Positions 1 to 7,959 of a stretch of 64,000 bases of DNA are shown one piece after another. Origin of the DNA: Curtobacterium guangdongense (GTDB lineage: Bacteria > Actinomycetota > Actinomycetes > Actinomycetales > Microbacteriaceae). Position numbers and translations under genes: made by a program. Location of the stretch: positions 186,001 through 250,000 of the forward strand of contig NZ_JBMPIT010000003.1 of assembly GCF_049341845.1 (NCBI RefSeq). The letters run 5' to 3'. The notes beneath the pieces are model-generated. The model worked only from the letters and a program-made list of their open reading frames with translations. It did no database searches and was not told where the DNA came from. Each line of letters begins with the position of its first letter. Within the stretch, counting starts at the first letter, position 1.

Positions 1-1
1 C

Positions 2-364
2 ATCGTCACGAACCCCGACGCGACGGGCCCGAGCGCCGAGGGCGTCCTGCCCGCGACGGGTGCCATCGCCGCGATGATCGAGAAGGCCACCGGCAAGCAG
101 CCCTACGTGGTCGGCAAGCCGAACCCGATGATGTTCCGCTCCGCGATGAACCGGATCGGCGCGCACTCCGAGAACACCGGCATGATCGGCGACCGCATGG
201 ACACCGACGTGCAGGCCGGCATCGAAGCGGGGCTCCACACGGTCCTCGTCATGACGGGCATCAGCGACCAGGCCGAGATCGACCGCTACCCGTTCCGCCC
301 GAGCGAGGTCATCTCCGGCGTCCACGAACTCGTGCGCACCGAGCCCATCGAAGTCGAGATGTAG
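2..364 (+). CDS. HAD-IIA (NagD-like) phosphatase, 3' part
   Basis: This is the C-terminal 120 residues of a HAD superfamily IIA hydrolase; the 5' end lies outside the window. The frame is open from base 2. The visible part has the VGKPNPMMF segment, which supplies the conserved Lys of HAD motif III, and GDRMDTDVQAG, which supplies the acidic motif IV that binds Mg2+. Both are typical of NagD and of the 4-nitrophenylphosphatase/PGP group. These are cytosolic phosphatases of nucleotides or sugar phosphates. The exact substrate cannot be read from this fragment. The stop codon overlaps the next gene's GTG start by one base (TAGTG), so the two are probably cotranscribed. Confidence 0.85.
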   Translation: MVTNPDATGPSAEGVLPATGAIAAMIEKATGKQPYVVGKPNPMMFRSAMNRIGAHSENTGMIGDRMDTDVQAGIEAGLHTVLVMTGISDQAEIDRYPFRPSEVISGVHELVRTEPIEVEM

Positions 365-1152
365 TGCGCTGGGACCCGGCCCGCTACGCGGCCTTCCGCG
401 ACCAGCGGTCGCGTCCGTTCCACGACCTGGTCGCCCGGATCGGACGGGAGGCTCCCCGTCGCGTCGTCGACCTGGGTTGCGGTCCCGGGGCCCTCACGGC
501 CACCCTCGCGGAACGCTGGCCGTCGGCTCGCGTCGTCGGGATGGACTCCTCGGCGGAGATGCTCGCCGACGCGGCGAGCGTCGCGTCCGCGCACCCGAAC
601 CTGTCGTTCGAGCAGCGTGCCATCGAAGACTGGTCCCCCACCGCGGAGGACGACGTCGTCGTCACGAACGCCGCACTGCAGTGGGTCCCGTCGCACGTGT
701 CACTGCTGCCCGGGTGGCTCGCCGCGATGCCGTCCGGGTCGTGGTTCGCGATGCAGGTCCCCGGGAACTTCGACTCCCCCTCGCACGCGCTGATGCGGGC
801 GGTCGCGGCCGACGGGCCGTGGGCGAGCGCGCTCGACGGCGTCCTGCGCGCCGATCCGGTGCTCGGCCCCGCCGGGTACCTCGAGCTGTTCGAGTCGAAC
901 GGGTTCCGCGCAGACGCGTGGGAGACGACCTACACGCAGCTCCTGCAGGGCCCGGATCCCGTGCTCGAGTGGGTCCGCGGGACGGGGCTCCGTCCGGCGC
1001 TGGCCGCCCTCGACGCCGCCGATCCGTCCGGCGCAGTGTCCAGTGCGTACGAGTCCGAGTACGCGGCCCGACTGCGGCAGGCGTACCCGGAGGGCCCGCA
1101 CGGAACGGTCTACCCCTTCCGCCGCGTCTTCGCCGTCGCCCACAAGCCCTGA
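364..1152 (+). CDS. SAM-dependent methyltransferase, trans-aconitate 2-methyltransferase-like
   Basis: 262 residues, close to E. coli Tam (about 250). The N-terminus (RWDPARYAAFRDQRSRPF) resembles the Tam opening. The Rossmann SAM motif DLGCGPG is at residues 36-42, with the acidic ribose-binding loop GMDSS at 59-63. NAALQWV lies around 100 and corresponds to the NAxxxWV stretch of the Tam group. Tam methylates trans-aconitate, an inhibitor of aconitase, in the cytosol. The start is a GTG overlapping the upstream stop codon, and the homology begins right after it. Substrate assignment is by family resemblance; another small-acid methyltransferase is possible. Confidence 0.78.
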   Translation: MRWDPARYAAFRDQRSRPFHDLVARIGREAPRRVVDLGCGPGALTATLAERWPSARVVGMDSSAEMLADAASVASAHPNLSFEQRAIEDWSPTAEDDVVVTNAALQWVPSHVSLLPGWLAAMPSGSWFAMQVPGNFDSPSHALMRAVAADGPWASALDGVLRADPVLGPAGYLELFESNGFRADAWETTYTQLLQGPDPVLEWVRGTGLRPALAALDAADPSGAVSSAYESEYAARLRQAYPEGPHGTVYPFRRVFAVAHKP

Positions 1153-1177
1153 CGACCGCACCTCCTGACGACGGGCG

Positions 1178-2044
1178 CTACTGCACGGTGACGAGGGTGC
1201 CGAGCGGCAGCGCGTTCAGGGCTGCGACGGCGTCGGCGTCGAGGCGGACGCACCCGTGCGACACCGCCCCGGAGGTCTCGGCGTTCCAGTGCATGCCGAT
1301 GAGTCCGCCGTCGTGTCCGCCGTAGGGCTCGTCAGCCGCGGCGGAGTGGAGCGAGGTGAGCTGGATGGGGTGGTCGCCGGTGCCCTGGGACGGGTCGACG
1401 TAGCGCTGCTCGAGGTATCCCGTGACGCCGGTCGGCGTCGGGGTGTCCGTCGTGCCGACCCCGGCCGAGAAGCGCTGCTGCACGGCGCCCGACGCGGAGA
1501 CGATCGAGACGCTCTGGTCCTTCGTCGAGATCACGACGCGGGACGTCGGCGTCGACACCTTCGTCAGCGACGCGACCGGCACCCACGCCGAGGTCTGCGC
1601 CGCCGCAGCTCCCCCGGCGGCGGAGGGCAGCTGCTGCCGAGCGGGGGTGAGCACGAGTTCCCACGGACCCTCGCGGCGGAGCCCCACGACGGTCGTCGGC
1701 TGCCGCAGGAAGTCCGTCGCGGCGAACCGGGCGACGGGCTCCGTGCGGTCCGAGCCGAACAGCGGCGCGTCCGCTCGCAGCCGGAAGACCGTGTCCGTCG
1801 TGACGGTGTCCCGCACGGGCATCAGCCCGCCGATGACCGCGGAGTACTGCGCCTCCGGGAGCGCCGCGAGCGCGAAGTCGCTCACGGCCGGCACGGCGGG
1901 GGCGGAGGCCACTGGCCGGACGGACGCCGACGTTGTGGAGGACGGCGCGGGCGTGCCGCCGAGGAGCGGGATCGTGACGGCGCCCGCGGCGACGACGGCC
2001 GCCGCCGCGATGCCGACGGTGGCCCAGATGGTGCGCTTGCGCAT
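1178..2044 (-). CDS. Secreted L,D-transpeptidase (YkuD domain)
   Basis: 288 residues. A short basic N-terminus and one hydrophobic segment (about 7-30) form a signal peptide or membrane anchor, followed by an Ala/Pro/Ser-rich linker. The C-terminal half is a YkuD L,D-transpeptidase domain with the catalytic motif SHGCVRL; the active Cys is about residue 265 and the His about 263. Such enzymes make 3-3 cross-links in peptidoglycan or attach proteins to it, outside the membrane. The start is chosen at ATG 2044 because a strong AGGAAGG lies about 11 nt upstream and the signal peptide follows directly. It lies 77 bp downstream of the PAP2 phosphatase on the same strand, so cotranscription is possible. 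Confidence 0.9.
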   Translation of the reverse strand: MRKRTIWATVGIAAAAVVAAGAVTIPLLGGTPAPSSTTSASVRPVASAPAVPAVSDFALAALPEAQYSAVIGGLMPVRDTVTTDTVFRLRADAPLFGSDRTEPVARFAATDFLRQPTTVVGLRREGPWELVLTPARQQLPSAAGGAAAAQTSAWVPVASLTKVSTPTSRVVISTKDQSVSIVSASGAVQQRFSAGVGTTDTPTPTGVTGYLEQRYVDPSQGTGDHPIQLTSLHSAAADEPYGGHDGGLIGMHWNAETSGAVSHGCVRLDADAVAALNALPLGTLVTVQ

Positions 2045-2121
2045 GGGGTGGACGTGCCTTCCTGTGGAGGCCGGCGCGGCGTCGGGTCGCCGCGCCGGGC
2101 CTCCGGTCCGGTCGCTGTGGA

Positions 2122-3906
2122 TCAGCCGCTGACGACGGGCAGGTGGATGCCGGTCGTCACCGGGGTGGTGCCGGTACCGGTCCCGCCTGCCGCAGCGGGA
2201 GCCGCCGTGACGGTGATCGCCAGCGGGTCGGTGAGCACCGACGCACCGGACGCGTCCACGACGTCGATCGTGTGCGAGCCCGCAGCGGTGCCCGCCGGGA
2301 TGACGACGCTGCCGGTGACGGCGCCGGAGGCGTCGGGCGTGAGCGTGCCGACGACGACCGGGTCGCTGTGCAGCACGACGCGGTAGGACTCGCCTGCCGT
2401 GAAGCCGGTCCCGGCGAGCGCGAGCGACGAGCCCGCCTGCACCGACGTGCCCTTCGGCGCGGTGAGGTGCGCGGTCAGGACCGATGCCTGCCCACCGGTG
2501 GCGACCACCTTGACGGAGCCGTCGTCCGCGACCGCGACCGTGGCGCTCGTCGCGGCGGCGAGGTCGAGCCGCTCCCACGAGCCGTTCGCGGTGCCGCTCT
2601 GGTCGAGCGGGTCACCCGACGCGATCTCGGTCTGCGCGAGCACCGAGGTGCGCTGGGCGTCGGTGAGGGTCGGGAACGCGGTGAGGAGCAGGTTCTCCGC
2701 ACCGGTCGGGACGCTCGGGGCGAGACCCGTCGTGCCCGTCGCGGCGAAGCCGTAGTCGAGGCGCTCGTGGTAGACCTTCACGGCCGACGCACGGTCGGTG
2801 ACGATCTGGGACGTGCCGCCGGGGATGGCCTTGCCGCCGTAGGGGTCGTTCTCGTACGGCTTCTCCGCGGCGATGCAGTTCGCCAGGGTGTCGCCGCACT
2901 TCGACTCGAGGTACGCGGTGAGCTCGGCCCGGGCCGGCTCGAGGACCTGCGTGCGGTACTGGGTGTCCGACCAGCGGGCCGCGAGCGCGGCCTCGCCGTC
3001 GATGCGCCCACCCATGATGTCGAGCGGGTAGTGCACGCCGAGGACGATGCGGTCGTTGCCGGCCTCCGACGTGCGGGCGAGGATCTCCGGCGCGAGCTCG
3101 GGGACGAGCGTCGCGAGGGTTATGCCGGCCTGGTACGCCGTCGTCGTGTGGCCGCTCGGGTACGAGCCGCCGGTGCAGATGCCCTTCGTGCCGTAGCCGG
3201 CGTCGAGCACGACGTCGTTCGGCGAGAACTCCTTCGTCGTGTCGGTCTGCGGCGCGACGCGGGTGATGTCGAGCGTGCCGTCGGCGCTGGCCCACGCCTT
3301 GCCGACGCGGTTCGGCGTCACGGACGAGGCGTTCACGGTGGCCGGGGCGCAGCCCGTCTGGTCGTCGCCGGCCGGGAGCGTGGCCGTCGTGGTGCCGGGC
3401 AGGTACGGACGCGGGTAGCTGTAGTGCGCCTTGGCGTCTCCGGTGCTGACGTAGGCGCCCGTGGTGCCGTTCGAGCTGTTGATGAGCGCCTGTGTCAACG
3501 GCAGCGCACCGGAGTTCGTGCCGTCGACGTAGATCTTCTCGAGCGCGGCGCCGAGCCCCTGCGACACCGTGAGCGACTGGTCGTAGGCCGTCTTCGTGGC
3601 GTTGTTGTACTCGGAGTCCTGCAGCGCCGTGAACTGCTGCGCCTTCGTGGCGTTCTGGTTGATCCACGAGGTCAGCTCGTCGTTCTTCGCGAGCGTCGCC
3701 GGGTCGACGACGGTGCCGTGCAGGTCGTTGACGCCGCTGGACTTCCAGAACGAGTCGTAGCCGCTGAGCAGCGAGACGAGGTCCGGCTTCGTGGTGTCGC
3801 TCGGGTAGCTCGCGGCGGAGGCCGTGAGGGGGTTGCCGATGACCAGGGCCGTCGCAACGCCCGCGACGATCACCCCCGTGGCCATGGCGCGTGCGGATGT
3901 GCGCAT
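2122..3906 (-). CDS. Secreted PAP2-family acid phosphatase
   Basis: 594 residues with a Sec signal peptide ending near TASAA (about 32). The PAP2/vanadium-haloperoxidase catalytic signature appears in three parts: an RP in YSYPRPY (about 166), PSGH (250-253), and R-x6-H-x2-LD in NDRIVLGVHYPLD (about 285-295). This matches class A bacterial acid phosphatases, here acting outside the cell on organic phosphates. The C-terminal 200 residues contain a beta-rich Ig-like segment (about 470-570) and then a Gly/Thr-rich tail. No LPXTG motif or final membrane helix is seen, so it is probably released or loosely wall-bound. The extra C-terminal module makes it longer than classical class A phosphatases (about 250). 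Confidence 0.88.
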   Translation of the reverse strand: MRTSARAMATGVIVAGVATALVIGNPLTASAASYPSDTTKPDLVSLLSGYDSFWKSSGVNDLHGTVVDPATLAKNDELTSWINQNATKAQQFTALQDSEYNNATKTAYDQSLTVSQGLGAALEKIYVDGTNSGALPLTQALINSSNGTTGAYVSTGDAKAHYSYPRPYLPGTTTATLPAGDDQTGCAPATVNASSVTPNRVGKAWASADGTLDITRVAPQTDTTKEFSPNDVVLDAGYGTKGICTGGSYPSGHTTTAYQAGITLATLVPELAPEILARTSEAGNDRIVLGVHYPLDIMGGRIDGEAALAARWSDTQYRTQVLEPARAELTAYLESKCGDTLANCIAAEKPYENDPYGGKAIPGGTSQIVTDRASAVKVYHERLDYGFAATGTTGLAPSVPTGAENLLLTAFPTLTDAQRTSVLAQTEIASGDPLDQSGTANGSWERLDLAAATSATVAVADDGSVKVVATGGQASVLTAHLTAPKGTSVQAGSSLALAGTGFTAGESYRVVLHSDPVVVGTLTPDASGAVTGSVVIPAGTAAGSHTIDVVDASGASVLTDPLAITVTAAPAAAGGTGTGTTPVTTGIHLPVVSG

Positions 3907-4023
3907 GCGTGGTTGCCGTCCGGAGCCGGACGGCGCTCCTCTCTGTGGACCGACGGCGTCGGTGTCGACTGGGATCGACGTGACGGTAAGGAGGCTCGGT
4001 GTCGGTCCGAGGAACGGCCGGGG

Positions 4024-4923
4024 TCAGGCAGGTGAACCGGTCGGAGTGTCTGTGCGGCTTCGCAGGTCGTACCACTCCGGTACGTCTTGGCGCTGCCCCG
4101 AACCCGGGTTCGGTGGCACGTCGCGCCACCGTCGTCGGAGCCTGCGCGGGGCGTCATCACGCCAGGCGATCAGTCCACCGGCTACGATCCCGAGGACCAG
4201 CACCGCGAAGGCGCCGATCCCGATGACGCCGGCGACGGCCGTCGTGCCGAGGTCGCCCCGCGCCGTCGCCGACACCGCGATCGACCCGAAGTCCCAGAAC
4301 GCGTGCAGCAGGACGGGCAGCAGCAGACCGCCCGAGAGCCGTCGGGCGACGTACAGCACGGAGCCGAACGACGCCGCGAACACGACCTGGATCAGCGTCG
4401 GGCCGATACCCGCGCCGGCGAGCGCGTTGAGCAGGTGCAGCAGGCCGAAGAGCACGCACGAGACGATCCACACGCCGAACTCGGGCAGCCGACGCCGGAG
4501 CCCCACGAGCAGCACGCCGCGGGTCATCAGCTCCTCGAAGACCCCGACGAACAGCACGCCGATACCGAGCAGCAGGAAGTAGTGCCACGGGAGCGCCGTC
4601 CAGTCGACGAGCGGCAGCCGGACCAGGCAGACGACGAGGATGAGCGCCGGGGCGATCCACGTCCAGCGCAGCGGGGTCCTGGTCGTGTCGACCGTCGCGA
4701 TGCGCCACCAGCCGAGCGCCGTCACGACGACGGCGAGTGCCAGCGCGGCGATGCCCTCCGGGACGACGAGCGCCCGGACCACGCTGTCGACCGTCTCGCC
4801 GAGGGAGGGGTAGTCGTCGCTCGGTCGGGACCGCCAGGCGCTGATGCCGGCGAACACCACGAGGGGTGCGAGGCCGACCAGGAGCGACGGCGGGACGGGC
4901 CAGCGCCGTCGTTCGGATGCCAT
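4024..4923 (-). CDS. CPBP-family intramembrane metalloprotease
   Basis: About 299 residues, mostly hydrophobic, with roughly eight membrane helices. The three CPBP (Abi/CAAX protease-like) motifs are present: EELMTR, FGLLHLL, and HAFWDFG, whose Glu, His and Asp/His side chains make up the metal site. The family includes type II CAAX prenyl proteases and bacterial bacteriocin self-immunity proteins; the bacterial substrate here is unknown. The start is ATG 4923; an in-frame ATG at 4938 would leave only 6 bp before the divergent mntR-like gene. The two genes are back to back and share a very short promoter region, so the protease may respond to the same metal signal. Confidence 0.85.
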   Translation of the reverse strand: MASERRRWPVPPSLLVGLAPLVVFAGISAWRSRPSDDYPSLGETVDSVVRALVVPEGIAALALAVVVTALGWWRIATVDTTRTPLRWTWIAPALILVVCLVRLPLVDWTALPWHYFLLLGIGVLFVGVFEELMTRGVLLVGLRRRLPEFGVWIVSCVLFGLLHLLNALAGAGIGPTLIQVVFAASFGSVLYVARRLSGGLLLPVLLHAFWDFGSIAVSATARGDLGTTAVAGVIGIGAFAVLVLGIVAGGLIAWRDDAPRRLRRRWRDVPPNPGSGQRQDVPEWYDLRSRTDTPTGSPA

Positions 4924-4932
4924 GCCTGTTTG

Positions 4933-4945
4933 TACCATTGCGGTA
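4933..4945. promoter_or_regulatory. Inverted repeat overlapping the mntR-like -10 (candidate autoregulatory operator)
   Basis: TACC-N5-GGTA is an inverted repeat. Its left half is part of TACCAT (4933-4938), an actinobacterial -10 hexamer 6 nt before the ATG at 4945, so the regulator mRNA is probably leaderless. The site also lies within the start region of the divergent protease. DtxR/MntR proteins bind inverted repeats in such positions, so self-repression is a reasonable inference. The 4-bp arms are short and the site is unproven. Confidence 0.4.
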
Positions 4946-5634
4946 TGCGACTCCCTTCTCTGTCCACGATGGCGGAGGACTACGTCAAGCTCATCTGGAA
5001 GGCCCGCGAGCGCGGGGACACCGGCATCGCCACCCGGGACATCGCCGCGTCCCTGAAGGTCTCCGCGTCGACCGTCTCCGGCAACCTCCGGAAGCTCGAC
5101 CGCGACGGCCTCATCGAGCACACCCCGTACTACGGCGTCGTGCTCACGCCCCTCGGGCAGCAGGTCGCCGTTGCGATGGTCCGGCGGCACCGCCTGATCG
5201 AGTCGTTCCTGGTGTCACGGCTGGGCTACACGTGGGACGAGGTGCACACGGAGGCGGAGGCGCTCGAGCACGCGGTGTCGGAGACGTTCCTCGACCGCGT
5301 CGACGCCGACCTCGGGCACCCGACGCACGACCCGCACGGCGACCCGATCCCGCGCGCGGACGGCACGCTGCCGGACTCCCCCGGGGCGCTCCTCGGCACG
5401 ATCGCGCCGGGCGCCTGCGGGACCGTCGGCCGGGTGTCGGACGACGACCCCTCACTGCTGCGCTACTTCGACGAGCTCGGTGTCGGGCTCGGCACCCACC
5501 TCCGCGTGGAGCAGGTCCGGGACTACGCGGGGGTCATCGCGGTGTCCCGGCGCTCGGCGGACGGCACGGAGTCACTCGTCGACCTGCCCGCCGCTGCCGC
5601 CGGCGCGATCTGGCTCGCCCCCGACGCCGACTGA
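4945..5634 (+). CDS. mntR: MntR-type (DtxR family) manganese-responsive repressor
   Basis: 229 residues in the DtxR layout: winged helix (about 1-65), dimerisation and metal domain (about 66-135), and a C-terminal SH3/FeoA-like domain (about 150-225). Metal ligands can be read by alignment. Asp12 sits where DtxR has Met10 and MntR has Asp8. Glu105 replaces DtxR Cys102 (MntR Glu99). His82, Glu86, His101, Glu108 and His109 are kept. This pattern fits Mn2+ rather than Fe2+ sensing, although the overall length is DtxR-like. It is convergent, 15 bp apart, with the exchanger that carries a manganese riboswitch, which supports a manganese role. Metal choice is inferred. Confidence 0.82.
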   Translation: MRLPSLSTMAEDYVKLIWKARERGDTGIATRDIAASLKVSASTVSGNLRKLDRDGLIEHTPYYGVVLTPLGQQVAVAMVRRHRLIESFLVSRLGYTWDEVHTEAEALEHAVSETFLDRVDADLGHPTHDPHGDPIPRADGTLPDSPGALLGTIAPGACGTVGRVSDDDPSLLRYFDELGVGLGTHLRVEQVRDYAGVIAVSRRSADGTESLVDLPAAAAGAIWLAPDAD

Positions 5635-5649
5635 CCGGTCGCGCCTGCG

Positions 5650-6942
5650 TCAGTCGCGGAGGGCCGGGGACGACGGGCGCCGGAACGGGGCCGCGATCGT
5701 CGGCAGGATGTCGCGACGGTTGATTAAGAACACCACGAGGGCCGCGACGAGGTGCACGATGCTCAGCACCCAGCGCCCGTTGGTGTCCGTCACGAAGAAC
5801 TGCACCGCGAACAGCGCCGCCAGCGCGATCGCCGACCAGCGGTGGAAGCGCAGCGCGATGATGATCGCGACGCCGAGCAGGGTCTGCGACGCGGTCAGCA
5901 TGAACTCCTCGACCTGCCGGGAGTCGAGCGGCAGCCCGCCGGTCGTGCCACCGCCGAGGACGTGCGCGATCGGCAGCGACCCGACGAGCAGCGACCACTG
6001 GTTCACCTTCGACGCGATCAGCGTGCCGATCGCCGCCCCGCCCATGCCCCGCAGCGCGAACAGCGCCGCGACGATGAACTCCGGCGCCTCGGTCGCGAGC
6101 GGCGCGAGCCACTGCACGAGGAAGTAGCTGTCGATGCCGAGCGCGCTGCCCGACTCGACGAGGGCGTCGGCGAACGGCTCCGCCGAGGACAGGATGACGG
6201 CGGCGGCGACGACGAACAGCGCCGCGATCGTCCAGCGCCGGGCGCGCTGGGGCATCGACGCGATGTTCCCGGCCATGCCGACGATCTCCTCGTCCTCACC
6301 GTCGTCGTCCGACACCTTCGACGCGCGCCACAGGTACACGACGAACGCCGCGAGCAGCACGAACCCGAACCACATCGGGATGGAGCCCATCAGCGGGATG
6401 AGGAACGCGATGACGGCGAGGAGCGCCAGGAACCCGATGTCCACGCGCGACGACCGCGACAGCTCGAGCACCCGGGTGGCGGAGGCGGGCAGCGACCCGA
6501 CGCGGACGAAGCGCCGTGCGACGAGCAGCGAGATGATCACCACGAGCGGCCACCCGAACCCGAGCAGCAGCCGGTTCGAGCCGGTCATGTTGGCGGCGGC
6601 GAACTGCTCGTACGACGGGTCGTACCCGGAGCGGAACGCGTAGTACAGGTCGACGGCGTACTCGGGCAGCACGGCGATGAGCGCCAGGATCGCGATGGCC
6701 AGTGCGCCGGCGATGTCCTTCTGTGCAGCTTCGGCAGCCCAGGCGAGCAGGAACGACGCGGCGACAACGGCGGCACCGAAGACCAGCAGGTCGACGACGG
6801 GGTTCGGCGCGAACCCACCGATCCGGAAGACGACGGCGGGCAGGGCGATGGCGATGCAGATCGCGATGCGACCCCAGGCACTCGCGCCCATCCGGGACAC
6901 CGGCAGATCGCGCGCCGGTGCAGGAGACAGGGTGTTCGTCAT
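5650..6942 (-). CDS. CaCA-family cation exchanger, probable Mn2+ (or Ca2+) efflux
   Basis: 430 residues with about ten membrane helices. The two inverted alpha repeats of the Ca2+/cation antiporter family are visible: an acidic AVLPEYAVD in the first half and LATEAPEFIVAAL, followed by a GTLIASKVNQ segment, in the second. The paired Glu residues form the cation site in this family. A central acidic loop (DDDGEDEE, about 215) separates the halves. The 5' leader holds a yybP-ykoY riboswitch, which turns on Mn2+ exporters in other bacteria, so manganese export is the best guess, with Ca2+ or H+ as counter-ion possibilities. An SD (GAGGA) lies about 8 nt before ATG 6942. Confidence 0.85.
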   Translation of the reverse strand: MTNTLSPAPARDLPVSRMGASAWGRIAICIAIALPAVVFRIGGFAPNPVVDLLVFGAAVVAASFLLAWAAEAAQKDIAGALAIAILALIAVLPEYAVDLYYAFRSGYDPSYEQFAAANMTGSNRLLLGFGWPLVVIISLLVARRFVRVGSLPASATRVLELSRSSRVDIGFLALLAVIAFLIPLMGSIPMWFGFVLLAAFVVYLWRASKVSDDDGEDEEIVGMAGNIASMPQRARRWTIAALFVVAAAVILSSAEPFADALVESGSALGIDSYFLVQWLAPLATEAPEFIVAALFALRGMGGAAIGTLIASKVNQWSLLVGSLPIAHVLGGGTTGGLPLDSRQVEEFMLTASQTLLGVAIIIALRFHRWSAIALAALFAVQFFVTDTNGRWVLSIVHLVAALVVFLINRRDILPTIAAPFRRPSSPALRD

Positions 6943-6985
6943 GGTGGTCCTCGTGGTCGAGCCATGACGCAGCCCACGGGAGCGG

Positions 6986-7011
6986 CTTCGGCCATGGCGG
7001 AACGGCCGAAG
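6986..7011 (-). promoter_or_regulatory. Riboswitch expression-platform hairpin competing with P1
   Basis: On the minus strand CTTCGGCC (7011-7004) can pair with GGCCGAAG (6993-6986) around a 10-nt loop. The first strand uses the same bases as the 3' side of riboswitch P1, so the two structures exclude each other. No U-run follows, so control may act on translation or through another termination mode. This is an inference from base pairing only. Confidence 0.6.
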
Positions 7012-7110
7012 GTCTCGCTCGCCCCGACCGGAGTCGAAGGTGGTGCACCGGGCCGATCGTCGTGATGGCCAGTGTGTCGATGCACGCGCTGGGAGCTACT
7101 CCCCTTCGAC
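7005..7110 (-). ncRNA. yybP-ykoY manganese riboswitch
   Basis: Read on the minus strand, the leader begins CGAAGGGGAGTAGC (7108-7095), the hallmark 5' element of the yybP-ykoY aptamer, and ends AGCGAGACCTTCG (7019-7007), its conserved 3' element. P1 forms between CGAAGG (7108-7103) and CCTTCG (7012-7007). Between them, GTGCA and TGCAC close a helix with an internal UCGACA segment on the 5' side and CCGG on the 3' side, as in the Lactococcus aptamer. CGAC-TCCG-GTCG forms the small tetraloop hairpin. In this class Mn2+ docks the two arms and raises expression of exporters. The downstream gene is the cation exchanger. Confidence 0.9.
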
Positions 7111-7114
7111 ACCC

Positions 7115-7144
7115 ACTCTGGCGCGCCCCGATCCGCATGTGCAA
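7115..7144 (-). promoter_or_regulatory. Promoter of the riboswitch-exchanger transcript
   Basis: TTGCAC (7144-7139) and CAGAGT (7120-7115) are separated by 18 nt on the minus strand. A start about 7 nt downstream would begin the RNA at the first bases of riboswitch P1. It lies just after the HEAT-repeat gene, so read-through from that gene is also possible. Confidence 0.55.
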
Positions 7145-7214
7145 GCCGATCGACCCTGTTCGGCACCCCGAATCCGGGACTTGGTGCGCCCGCCCCGGAA
7201 CGGCGCGGACGCCC

Positions 7215-7856
7215 TCAGCCCTTGGCGGAACGCGTCCGACCGAGCGCCACCTCGCGCCGAGCCCGCTCGAGCGCCAGCGACGACCCCGCGGAGGGGTCGT
7301 GCAGCAGCCGCACGGTGTCCGCGACGTGCGTCCGGACGGCCTCGCCGCGACCGGCCGCGTCCTCGAGGACCGGCTCCACGACGTCCGCGCCGAGTCCGAC
7401 GAGCGCGCGACTCAGCGCGAGGCGCGTCTCACGGTCCCCCTGGCCGAGCTGCACCGCGAGTCGGCGCGCCAGTTCGGCACGTCCGTCGTCGGGCACGAGC
7501 ACGACCGCGGCACGCCAGGCGGTGCGGACGACGCCGGGGTCGACGTCCCCGAGCCGATCGGTCACCTGCGGGTACACCGAACGGTCCCCGATCTTCGAGA
7601 GCGTGTGCAACGCCTGGCTCCGCGCCTGGGCCTCCGGGCGCTCGAGTTCCGGGAGCACCCGCGGCACGACGAGCTCCGCCGGGAGCCGGATGAGCGCCCA
7701 CGTGAGCATCTCCCGGACCTGGAAGTCCGGCTCGACGGCGCACTGCGCCACGAGCACCTCGAGGTCGGCCGGATCAGGTGTCGTCCCCGCTGCCATGACC
7801 GCCCGGAGTCGAGCGGACGCGGTGCCGGTGGCGAGGACGTCGGACAGCGTGGTCAT
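7215..7856 (-). CDS. HEAT-repeat protein
   Basis: 213 residues, soluble, no signal peptide or membrane helix. The sequence is made of alpha-helical repeats of about 30 residues with the HEAT/PBS-lyase-like pattern (for example PEAQARSQALHTLSKIGD and DPGVVRTAWRAAVVLVPDD). Such repeats form curved protein-binding scaffolds and carry no catalytic residues, so the partner is unknown. ATG 7856 has no clear SD; CAGACT lies 6 nt upstream and may be a -10 of a leaderless message. It precedes the riboswitch-controlled exchanger on the same strand but is separated from it by about 270 bp and a separate promoter. Confidence 0.8.
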   Translation of the reverse strand: MTTLSDVLATGTASARLRAVMAAGTTPDPADLEVLVAQCAVEPDFQVREMLTWALIRLPAELVVPRVLPELERPEAQARSQALHTLSKIGDRSVYPQVTDRLGDVDPGVVRTAWRAAVVLVPDDGRAELARRLAVQLGQGDRETRLALSRALVGLGADVVEPVLEDAAGRGEAVRTHVADTVRLLHDPSAGSSLALERARREVALGRTRSAKG

Positions 7857-7959
7857 GCCCCCAGTCTGCCGACTGCCACCGACCCCGGACCCCGAGTCGC
7901 TCGCGGGACCCGAGGCCTACGGTGGAGCGGTCGACCAGTTCCACCACGAAAGGACCCCC

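Noticed and set aside
2143..4035. Long open frame on the plus strand opposite the PAP2 phosphatase
   Set aside because: Arg/Gly/Asp-rich composition without domains. It is the antisense shadow of a clear secreted phosphatase in GC-rich DNA.
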